Shown: positions 21,542-30,000 of the stretch, piece by piece | Layout: each line of letters begins with the position of its first letter | How positions within the stretch are numbered: position 1 is the first letter of the stretch | Assembly (NCBI GenBank): GCA_018398765.1 | Contig: JAHBMJ010005097.1 | Span: forward strand, 1 to 30,000 | From: Chromera velia | Lineage: Eukaryota; Sar; Chromeraceae | DNA: 30,000 bases | Direction of reading: 5' to 3' | Translations under genes and position numbers: made by a program | Notes under the pieces: generated by a model | Database searches by the model: none | Told to the model about the DNA's origin: nothing | The model's input: only the letters and a program-made list of their open reading frames with translations

Positions 21542-23672
21542 ATGAGTCCAAGCGAGAGCATTCCGCTCAGAGAAGAGGCTGCCAGGCTTGAAGGTCGGTG
21601 GCCTGTCCGTCACTGCTGTCAAGTGCGGGTGGTTGAAAACAGTGCTGTTGAATCTCTTACGACGCTCTTCATTTGTCTCTTTTTTGAGATTTCCGATTCC
21701 CCCCTCATTCTTATCTCTGTCGCAAGCCCTTGCACCCTGTCCGTGCCTGTGTACCTCACTCTGCTTGAGCGTGCCTGTGTCTCTCATCATCTGGGTGCCT
21801 GGTCTCATCATCTGGGTGCCTGGTCTCTCATCATCTGGGTGCCTGGTCTCTCATCATCTGGGTCACATTCTTCTTCTCTTCGTTCAGTTGCGTGCCATAA
21901 TTTCTCTGGCTTTTGATTTTCTTCTCTCAGAAGCGTGGGAAACAAACTCAGTCCTGCCCAGCGGCTTTACACTTTTCTTGTCTGTCTGGACACCTCCATG
22001 CTCTCATTTTTTCTTTGTGACGTGCTCCTCGGCCCTTCCTGACTGTGCAGATGGCACCTCCGGCAGCAGCCCCCTCCAGACACAGAGCGAAGCACAACAG
22101 AGCAAGGTCACGGCATCAGAGCCTGGCGCTGTTGACTCCGCCAGACTTCTTCAAGTGCGTCCCTCCGAAACAGGAGGGGGACACGGTTCTAGCAGGGAGG
22201 TGGGAGGCGGGGGAGGGAGAAGGCGAAAGGTCATGCGACGCGCGCTTGCAGTGTCGTTGGGTTTGCTGGCTGTTTTTCTGGGGGTGGTTTTGGTCGGATT
22301 TCTTCACATGGTGGGTGTGATCGATTGGGGTCACCCCTCTCAGGGTGGGGTGTCTCAGTATGCCGGGGAGGGAGGGGTTGAGAGGGTCACGATCGCGTCT
22401 GTTCCCCGAAACGTTCGCATCTCGGGGAAGAAATTTGTGTCGGCAGCAACGGGGGAATCTATCGTGATGGAGGGCCCGAATGTGGTTGTGAAGGGCCCCC
22501 CTTATCTTCCTTCAGTGGAGGGTGAGACGGTGTGTGAGGACTTTGTGAACAAAAAGTGTCGGAAGGAGGGGACGTGCTCGTCCTGTCAGACCTTCAACGA
22601 GGCAGACATCAAACACATGAAGGAGGAGATGGGATGGAACACGATTCGTTTGGGAGTTGTTTGGGCAGGGGCCCAGCCACGAGACGAGGACGCATTGGAT
22701 TCAGATTTTTTGAATCGTTTGAAGGCCATTCTGTCTTTGACTGACAAACACGGGATTCACGTGATTCTAGACAATCACGGGGACATGGTGGGAAGTGCAG
22801 GATGTGGTAACGGAGTGCCGATGTGGTTTCAACAAATGGCAGCACCCGATTTGATTGGAAAACCTCTGACTACCTCTTTTCCCTTCAGCCTCGTCCCCAG
22901 CCTCCGTGTGAAACGGTTGAAGGGATATGAGCGATGTGGCTCCGATGTCTCTCGTTGGGCAGAGCACGCAGGGGATCCCGACTACAACCTGAAGAACCAG
23001 TGCTGCCAGGCGATGAACAGCGATAACCCAGGGGCGTTAGGGTTTTCGTCTCTGTCGCAGAAAACGATGGACTATTTGGTCCGTGACGGTCCCGGAAGGC
23101 AGAAGTTTGTGCGGTTTTGGAGGCTTCTCGCTGAAGCCGTGCGAGACCATCCCTCCGCATTCGCTGCCGAGTTGATGAACGAGCCCATGACATTAAAGCG
23201 CCGCCACTGGTACAACACCGCCCGGGCTGCGGCAGAGGCGGTGAATAGGGTTATACCGGACATGTCAGTGAGTGTGTGTGACATCGGGGAGGGTGTTGTG
23301 ATGCCTGCCTGGGTTGCGTGGCTGTTTGGTCCTGGTATGTTTATTGACAGGTCGACAGTAGCGTGGATGAAGCAGAGAGACACCCTGTTCTACGCCTGGC
23401 ATTGGTATGGAATGCCGAAGAAGGCAAAGAACGCGGTGAAGACCGTGAAGGTGTTTTCTGAGCATTGGAATATGCCGAGTTTTGCAACTGAATTCGGTGA
23501 TTGTGAAGCGTGGACTGCCTCCAAAGAGGAAAACATCTCGCACACGTATTGGCATTATTCTGCATACTGTAACACCGGTCCGGCTTTTGGTAACCGTGAG
23601 GCTCCTTCAGACACTTTTGGAGCTTGCATTCTCGGATGGGCGTCCGGAAATGCTTCAAAAAAATGCGACTGA
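21542..23672 (+). CDS. Membrane-anchored glycoside hydrolase family 5 (cellulase-like) protein, 2 exons
   Basis: Type II membrane protein with an outward-facing (beta/alpha)8 GH5 domain; it probably cleaves beta-glucan or a related beta-glycoside, but the substrate is not decided. Exon 1 (21542-21593, MSPSESIPLREEAARLE) is inferred: it ends in phase 1 at G|GTCGGT and joins 22051-23672, which starts after CTGTGCAG. The product has 557 residues. A basic stretch (RRRKVMRR) precedes one hydrophobic helix (~82-104). Catalytic signatures: IRLGVVW, VILDNHGD, acid/base Glu ~395 in AELMNEP, HWY, nucleophile Glu ~498 in FATEFGD. N-glycosylation sequons occur at NIS and NAS near the C-terminus. Paired cysteines (KKCRKEGTCSSC, QCC) suggest disulfides and an extracellular or luminal location. 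The frame is open upstream of 22051 but reads a tandem repeat and starts only at TTG, so that part is treated as intron. Confidence 0.88.
21781..21866 (+). repeat. Four ~21-23 bp tandem units in GH5 intron
   Basis: CTCATCATCTGGGTGCCTGG is repeated with unit lengths of 23, 21 and 23 bp and a partial fourth copy. The changing unit length shifts the reading frame between copies, which argues that this is non-coding intron. Confidence 0.9.
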
Positions 23673-23839
23673 CTTGGTGACTCCGACTGTCACGGGCTTG
23701 ATCAGTCGCGGAGCTGTCAGTGCGTGTCACTGAGTACTTTATCTCAACTGTATCATATGTACATAGGATGCAATTTGTACAGCTCACTCAAGACTCTGTA
23801 TGCTTCCTTTTCATCCATCCATCCCTCCTTTCTTCTTTA
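23673..23839 (+). other. GH5 3' flank
   Basis: Probable 3' UTR up to the transposon target site. No clear polyadenylation signal. Confidence 0.4.
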
Positions 23840-25678
23840 CTTCCTAACTAGGCGACGCACAGTGGTTAAAAAAAAAAAAAAAATAGACCTTTCCAGATTT
23901 TTTTTTTTTCTTTTTTTCTACGAAGGATTTCTTAGAACACCTCTAGGAGCACCTACCCTAATGAATTGGGAGTTGAATTGGGTGTCGAATTGGTAGTACT
24001 ACCAATTTTTTACCGCCAGTAACTCCCAATTTTGAAAAATTGGTACCTAGTCTAGTGAAAGAATTACATGGAGTTTGAAGCTAAAATTTTGTGTACGGGT
24101 TAGACAAGGGCTCACTAGTCTCTAGCCGCAGTCATTACACTCTAATTCATTACTAGGAACAAATTCTATGAACACTTAGAGTCACCTAAAAATTTGGGGG
24201 GGCATTGACTTAAAGTTTGTTCCTAGCGTCTGGCCTATACGTCTTTCATCTCTTCCTTCTGTCCTGGTTACTGCTCTCGCTGCTAGCTCTCTCTCTCATA
24301 CGACCTCATACTTGATGCTCCTCCGTCCAAATGCCTTCTTCGGCATTTGCTAAGTACTTCCTTTGGAGTTACCAATTTTTTTCTAGGACTAACTACCGAT
24401 TTTTAAGAAAATTTCTATTTAAAAATTGGTAACTCCCAATTTTTAGGTGACTCTAAGTATTTATAAAAATTGTTCCTAGTAATGAATTAGAATGTAATGA
24501 CTACGGCTAGAGACTAGTGAGCCCCTGTCTAGCCTATACACAAAATTTTAGCTTCAAACTCCATGTACTTCTTTCACTAGACTAGGTACCAATTTTTCAA
24601 AATTAGGAGTTACTGGCGGTAAAAAATTGGTAGTACTACCAATTCGACACCCAATTTAACTCCCAATTCATTAGGGTAGAGGAGCACCTTTTAGAAGTAC
24701 TTTTAAACTAACTTCCTCGCACACTCATTACTTAACTCAAAGTTTTAAACATCTTTTAACCCTAGTTTCAACCTTAGTTCTAGTTCTAGTTGTTATTGTA
24801 CGCTTGTCTCTACTAGTGTCTCTACTAGTGTCTTCACCATTCTTTGTTGAACACGGACTAACCAATCTTTTTTCCCCTGTTCAACTGCACTGTTACCAGA
24901 CTTTTTTCTCTTCTCTGGGTAATTACAAGGCCATCACGAAGATTGGGTAAATATGGTGGTCTTTGTTCCTGCTTTCGCTTCCTTTGTTTTGTATGTTCGT
25001 TTCAGACGGTCCGCGTATTCATTCGAGAGACGCTGTTAGTTAGATAGACACAGACACAAAGACGCACACACATACACATACATCTGTGGTGGTTCTCTCA
25101 GGCACATCTGGTGTCCTTCTTGCTTCCCTCCTCTGAGGAATGCCGGGTGATGGACTAGGTGATGGACCAACTGAGTGTGAGAGACGAGGAAGACAGAGGG
25201 AGTGACCCAGTCCATCGTTTCACCATTCATGCTAATTGAAAAATGAATGAAGTCTGCGTGTATGGCACTGCACGCAGCGACCATCGTAAAAGGGGATTAC
25301 AGGGACGAAGGTGAGCGGGCGGACGAAGGGAAAAGGGGGCTTTCTTTTGTCCTATACAAAGAGTGACAAGAAAGATGGATGCATGGATGCAGACAGAAGA
25401 GCAGACAGAGAAGAAGTTCTTTGACTGGCTCTTTGATGATATCTAGGACGATATACATTTCAAAGCTCTAGTTGAAGCTAGTTTTGGTCAATCTTTTTAA
25501 GCGTCTACCAAGCTAAAAGTGAAACTGGGATCCTAGATATGATTCAAACTCTAGTTGAAGCTAGTCATTTAACCTTTATTTTTTTTTACATATACAATAA
25601 ATTTTTTTTTTTAAAAAAAAGAATAGACGTTTTTAGATTTTTTTTTTTTTTACCACTGTGCGTCGCCTAGCTTCCTGA
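23840..25678. mobile_element. 1.8 kb non-autonomous TIR element, CTAGGCGACG ends, interrupted by a foldback element
   Basis: The body is 23848-25670. Both termini read CTAGGCGACGCACAGTGGT inward (19 bp perfect) and run into A-tracts. The 8 bp flanks CTTCCTAA (23840-23847) and CTTCCTGA (25671-25678) match at 7 of 8. A 727 bp foldback element with its own duplication is inserted at 23953; without it the element is about 1.09 kb. Near the right end, CTCTAGTTGAAGCTAGT occurs twice (about 25468 and 25549). No transposase frame is present. It shares end sequence and layout with the elements at 8983-10210 and 9654-10013. Confidence 0.88.
23945..24687. mobile_element. 727 bp foldback element with perfect 8-bp TSD
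   Basis: The body is 23953-24679. Two arms of about 250 bp (23953-24201 and 24429-24679) are reverse complements at high identity around a ~227 bp loop. Both termini read CTACCCTAATGAATTGGGAG inward. Flanks AGGAGCAC at 23945-23952 and 24680-24687 are identical. Each arm has internal GGTAGTACTACC palindromes and repeated AATTGGTA/ACTCCCAATT words. No coding capacity. It lies inside the 23848-25670 element, so it is the younger insertion. Confidence 0.92.
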
Positions 25679-26038
25679 ATTCCTTCTTTCCTTCCTTTCC
25701 CCTCCCTTCCTACCTCTAGTCCTACCTCCGTTCCTTTCTTTCTTCCTTCTTTTTTTCTTCCCTCAGGCTCTCCACTCCTTCCTTCTTTTCTTCCGCTCCT
25801 TCCGCTTTTTCCTCCTTTCATTCTTACCTTCTTTCATTCCTTCTCACCTTCCTTTCTTCCGAAGGCACCACCATCAGAATCCCTCAGCTCCTACTAGGTC
25901 AGTAGCTTGGGTCCTTTTTTTTTTCTGACAGTAATATAGCTGTCACAGATTCCGCTCCTTTTTTTCTGGAACCTTCCTTTCATCTTTCTTTCTTTTTTTC
26001 TTTCTTTTTTTCTTTCTTTCTTTCTTTCTTTCTTTCGT

Positions 26039-26079
<41 letters not shown>

Positions 26080-26150
26080 AAAGTTTCTTTCTTTCTTTCT
26101 TTCTTTCTTTTTTTCGATTTTTTTTTTTCTTCCCTGGCTTCCCATTTTTT
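25675..26150. repeat. Polypyrimidine TTCC/TTTC simple repeats
   Basis: TTCC-rich from 25680 to 25860 and nearly pure (TTTC)n from about 25980 to 26115, ending in T runs. Lys/Glu/Arg-rich frames on the minus strand are repeat translations. Confidence 0.9.
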
Positions 26151-26289
26151 CACTGTGATACCTAACGTGACACCGGCATCTTTTTTTTAGAAGTCCCGTT
26201 CTCTGTAGTTCCTGCCCTTACTAGTGCTCTTACACACTCCTCGGTAATCTCTCTTAAAAGCATCAATTATTTTTAATAGTTTATATATT

Positions 26290-28496
26290 TAGTGACCATA
26301 TTTGATTTGATTATATTTGATTTGATTTAATTTAATTTGATTTGAGTTTGAAGCTCAAATATTTGATATTTGAGGTAGGATTTAAGGTTGAACCTTTAGA
26401 GTTTGATTGCTAGTTTGATTGATTGATGATTGATTGATTGATTGATTGATTGATTCGTTCCGCGCTACGCCTTTCCGCTATGTTAAGGTGTTTGTACATA
26501 GTGGCGTTAGCCGTAACTAATATAACTTTGTTACATATACATGGTCCGAAGGGTCATCTTATGTTTTATATGGTGCATAATATAAACTGAAATGTAAATA
26601 TTATGGTTAAGGGCATAATCTATGCAAAGTTATCCTTAGGGACCTAAACAACAAGCGTTATTAACTATGAAGTTGCATCAACTGATTGTAAACTGATTTA
26701 TAAGTAATTTAAAAACATGAATTTGGTGCAGTAATCGTTGTTTATATAATGTTTTAGTTTAATAGAGCCTAATCAATCGTTCTTACTGTAGCAATTCAGG
26801 GCTGATTCGATTCATTTGAAGCCTAGATTTAAAGCTTCAAGCTTAAACATTTGCTGAAGTTATGTGATAGTAATGATACCCCTCTTGATGGCCCAGCTCC
26901 TCTCCCTCCTCCTCTTCCTAGTTCTGGGGGAGGGCCCGATTGAGATTCTCTTATGTTGGGAAAGCAAGTGAGAAAGAGTGAATGGGGCTGCCCGGTCGTC
27001 CCGGGACCTGGCACCACGGCATGAAGCAACAGCTAGTAAGCGTCAGAGCGACTCAGTGCTAAACTATAGTTTCATCTAGAAATCATGATTTCGATCTCGT
27101 GGCCTCATCGACAGAAGAAGTATTAATGTACGGTCTTGCTGCTTGGCCTCTAGATAGGCCAGTTTGATACAGTATTTTCTGCCTGAATATATTTGTACAT
27201 GCTCCATCGATCCGCCATGAAGCTTCGATTTGGCGCAGATTGACTTGACTTCGTTGGTGCTACTTTACGGGAGCCTTTCTAAGCCTCCCTCTCAAGCTAA
27301 GAAAGAAGGGATGGATTGGCTGTTGGCCAGGAGTTTGGCCACTTGATTGTGTCAGTGAACTTACTGCTCAGTAAGTGGTTGTTGCGTAGGTGGTGCAGGT
27401 GGAGCTGATGGCGGTGCATTTTTGTGTTCAATCTCTGCAGCTGCAGCTACCACTTCAGCCTCGTGTCTGAGCCTCCATGACTTCATCTTCTTCTTCTTTA
27501 TCTCCCCCTCTTCCCTCCGAGCGGAGGGAACTGTAGGCTTTAAAATCTTAAAGTTACGTTTTGAACGTAAGATATAGACCTATTTCAAGAAAACTTGAAG
27601 TTACGTTTTTTTTGTAACTAATTTATAACTAATTTTACCGTAACTATTCAGATCGTTCCTCTATTCCTGCATTACAGCTAACACCACTATGTAGGTATTT
27701 GCACTAGGGTTTTCTAGTATCGCTGAGTTGCTAAAGCGAGTTACTCATTAGTTTTTTTTCTGTCAAAAAGGGGATGAAACCTAAAATCTGACGTAACTTG
27801 ATCGAGACGTTTTTCTTCATATGGAAAATGTTTTTTAAACGTTTTTAGCCTGTGTGTCGTGATTATGCGCTAGGAGTTTTTGGGGGGGAAACTGCATTAG
27901 ATTGGTTCCTAGCACGTCCGCCTCACTCTTAACCTTCCATCCGTCTACACAATAAAACAACACCCCTGGCTACATCTAGGGCTACAATGCCACACGCTAA
28001 GTTCTATTCGATCGATCAGTCTTTTACGGTTCAGTCGTCCATGAGGATGAGTACACTGCTGAATCCCCTTATCTCTCCCCTTTCACCTGGATAACCTCGC
28101 GTACCCCTGCCAGTGATGCACGCACTTACTGCCCGTAGGTGGGCGACTTGCAGCGCCGCACTCGGATTCGTCTACACACCTTCCCATACCCCTGCCCCCA
28201 CTTCTTGTTTAACAGTCCAGCCAGCCTGCACAGGAATGTGTTGGCTTCCTTGTGGAGTGCTAGCACTACTAGGATTATGCGTGATGGATCGATTGATTAG
28301 ATTAAATTATAAAACTTTTTCTTGGGCCCTTATATTTGAGGCTGGAAGTCACATTTGAACCATCTATATTTGATTCATATTTGATCGTATTGAATAGACG
28401 TCTGAAAGCTAGGTTCTTCTCAACTCCATATTTGATTTGAGCTTATAAGCTCTACTTCAAATCAAATGATTCAAATCAAATCAAATATGGTCACTA
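26290..28496. mobile_element. 2.2 kb TIR element with TA target duplication, no transposase
   Basis: The body is 26292-28494. Both ends read GTGACCATATTTGATTTGAT inward (at least 20 bp perfect) and both are bounded by TA (26290-26291 and 28495-28496), the duplication made by Tc1/mariner-like transposases. ATTTGA-rich subterminal repeats occur at both ends; the right end also holds a hairpin at about 28432-28490. The interior has mixed composition, with a GC-rich patch near 26890-27030 and no frame above about 80 codons, so it is non-autonomous or decayed. Simple TTGA repeats at 26404-26455 lie inside. Confidence 0.7.
26404..26510 (-). repeat. (TTGA)n tail next to GTTCCGC motif, possible SINE/LINE 3' end, copy 1
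   Basis: Read on the minus strand: ACATAGCGGAAAGGCGTAGC, then GCGGAACGA, then (ATCA)n. A related, inverted copy lies at 28826-28881. A conserved core followed by a short tandem tail is typical of a retroposon 3' end. The 5' part could not be aligned. Confidence 0.4.
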
Positions 28497-28497
28497 C

Positions 28498-28825
28498 AGT
28501 TTATTCATTAACAGCTAGATAGAAATGGATAAGTGTAGATAAGTGATACTACAAATGATAAATGATAAGATTCAAAGAACAGTAAGAACTAGTCTAGGAA
28601 CTAGCTTAATCATGCAATTCAAAAAGTCTTTCAAAAAGTCTTTCAAAGTGTGATAAAACCCTCAAATGCAGCCTTAATCTGATATGATATTGCATTATGA
28701 TAAAATTTTAATTAGACAAAAATGTTAGAGCTACTGTTAGAGTCTGCATAGCTCTAGCTTCGACAATTATACAGTGAAGAAAACAATTTTCTAAACAATT
28801 TTGAGATAATCATAAAGAATATGAC
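28498..28825. other. AT-rich spacer
   Basis: No frame or repeat of note apart from a doubled AAAAAGTCTTTC at about 28620-28645. Confidence 0.4.
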
Positions 28826-28881
28826 ATAGCGGGAAGGCCCTAGGGCGGAACATATCAATCAATCAATCAATCAATCAATAT
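28826..28881 (+). repeat. (ATCA)n tail next to GCGGAAC motif, possible SINE/LINE 3' end, copy 2
   Basis: GACATAGCGGGAAGGCCCTA, then GGGCGGAACATATC, then (AATC)n. It matches the minus-strand sequence at 26404-26510 over about 30 bp plus the tail. Confidence 0.4.
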
Positions 28882-29431
28882 ACGTACATTTTGAAATCTA
28901 ATTTGAAGTCTGAATCTGTATAATTAAAGAACTCCTCTGAGAGCTGAATCCTAGACGGTAAGCTAGACCTATAGATATGGAGTTATCAGATAAAGTTCAG
29001 ATAGAAGCCCAGACGATTAGGAACACTTTGGTGCGATGTTTGCTTTGATCGTTCGTTTTCAATAAAAATCCGTTCATAACTCGACAGCATGCACTTTACC
29101 TCTCACGCACATACCGGGCAACCGGAACGCACCGAAGCGATCGAATCCGGCCTGTCGCCTCAGACGCATGCAAACGTGCAAGCAAGCAGGCACGCAAAGC
29201 ACTTTACGTTTTCTGTTCGGACGCACAGGAAGGACTACCTCGGCATGCAGGTCTTTCTTTCAGGATCCACGCCACGCCACAAACTCTCTCGATCGGCCTC
29301 GCTTTGAATGATTTCTTTTTTTTCTTTTTGGCTCGGATATGGACAGACTGGATGAGACAGACACAGAGAAAGAAGAGAACGTAGAACAAGCCAGACAAAC
29401 CTGGTTTTTCTTTTCTGGCCCCCTGACTCAC
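28882..29431. other. Flank with gene-like composition but no supported gene
   Basis: From about 29090 the composition becomes less AT-rich, but open frames are short and I recognise none. An AATAAA occurs at 29061 on the + strand and cannot be tied to a gene. Confidence 0.3.
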
Positions 29432-29535
29432 CTTCTTGTTTCCTTTGGCAGTTGGATCGGAGAAGGAGATTGAAGCAGTGGGAAGGTCAAAGGTGAAAAA
29501 TGGATTGAACGCTTCTGTGCATCTCTCTGATTCTC
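29432..29535 (-). CDS. Possible internal exon of an unidentified minus-strand gene
   Basis: On the minus strand the stretch ending at 29432 reads FNPFFTFDLPTASISFSDPT and AKGNKK, and is followed by a good donor, GTGAGT, in phase 0. A possible acceptor AATCAG lies near 29535. No neighbouring exon could be joined and no domain is recognised. On the plus strand the same stretch has a good acceptor (TTCCTTTGGCAG at 29451) followed by a short open frame, so the strand itself is uncertain. Confidence 0.22.
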
Positions 29536-30000
29536 GGTGATTTTGTTGGATGACACGTTCGGCGCTCGATCTCTCACAGCCACTTCAAAAGAGATGGAAT
29601 TAAGACCGGACGAGAGGGAGGGAGAGAATGAAGAGAAGAAAAAAGAGAAGGCACACCGAGGAAGGCCCCCATTCCTTTCTCTTCCTCTTGACTCTACTAC
29701 GGGAAAGGAAGGAACAGAGAACGGAAACGAAGAAGGCAAAGGTTGAGAGGACGCTGTCATTCTGTTCCAGCCGGCATTGAAAAGGGAGGAAGAAAGAGAA
29801 AGAAAGAAAGAAATTTGTCTGTCCATCCAACCCGCCATCTCCCTGCCTGTCTCTCTACCTCGATCCACTGATCGACTGATATAGATACAAGACAAAAAGC
29901 CGGATAAATAGATGGAAAGAAATCAAAAGTACAGGAATTTGCCACGAGTCGAAAGACAGCAGATTGAAAAAGAACCAGGTCTTCGACTGGTGGAAGCAAC
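29536..30000. other. Window edge, nothing supported
   Basis: Purine-rich on the + strand (GGAGGGAGAG..., GAAAGAAAGAAAG at about 29795-29812). It could be intron or UTR of a gene running off the window; Phe/Ser-rich minus-strand frames here are low complexity. Confidence 0.3.

Noticed and set aside
21588-22050. N-terminal extension of the GH5 frame
   Set aside because: It starts at TTG, not ATG, and translates a tandem repeat whose unit length shifts frame; an intron with donor at 21594 and acceptor at 22050 explains it better.
22045-22320. Alternative frame beginning with ATG within GH5 exon 2
   Set aside because: Overlaps the well-supported GH5 frame and has no conserved features.
29428-29895. 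155-codon minus-strand frame
   Set aside because: Ser/Phe/Pro low complexity opposite a purine-rich tract; no ATG context or domain.
1-30000. CRISPR arrays, tRNA or rRNA genes
   Set aside because: All direct repeats found are contiguous tandem or transposon repeats without spacers; no tRNA cloverleaf or rRNA segment was recognised by eye, although a covariance search would be needed to exclude them.

Overview
This is a eukaryotic nuclear window. It has four spliced protein genes with GT-AG introns and pyrimidine-rich acceptors, long microsatellites, and about 15 kb of decayed or non-autonomous mobile DNA. The mix of conserved nucleolar and translation genes, an oxalate:formate-antiporter-like MFS transporter, a membrane-anchored GH5 glycosidase and repeat-loaded introns of 100-770 nt suggests a protist alga. 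A chromerid alveolate such as Chromera is my best guess, but it rests on gene style and memory only.

Layout. 1-1.85 kb: purine-rich minisatellite, a ~217 bp palindrome and TTCC/TTTC tracts. 1.85-2.6 kb: AT-rich spacer. 2.6-8.6 kb: a graveyard of a Ty3/gypsy-type retroelement (broken gag with a CCHC knuckle, possible protease trace, two polypurine/LTR-start-like motifs). 8.98-10.21 kb: nested terminal-inverted-repeat (TIR) elements with CTAGG ends and 8-bp target-site duplications (TSDs). 10.28-13.56 kb (-): GNL2/NOG2 nucleolar GTPase, 5 exons. 14.13-15.83 kb (+): eIF3 subunit h, 2 exons. 15.8-17.8 kb: AT-rich spacer. 17.79-20.86 kb (-): MFS transporter, 6 exons. 21.54-23.67 kb (+): GH5 glycosidase, 2 exons. 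23.85-25.67 kb: another CTAGG element interrupted by a 727 bp foldback element. 26.29-28.49 kb: a 2.2 kb TIR element with TA duplications. 28.5-30 kb: spacer and a doubtful exon at the window edge.

The four genes form two head-to-head pairs. GNL2 (60S ribosome assembly) and eIF3h (translation initiation) are 578 bp apart. The transporter and the GH5 enzyme are 685 bp apart. Each pair may share a bidirectional promoter; for the first, co-regulation of growth genes is a reasonable inference. The least familiar content is the CTAGG element family with its A-tract/core/T-tract modules. No transposase was found, so all copies here look non-autonomous.
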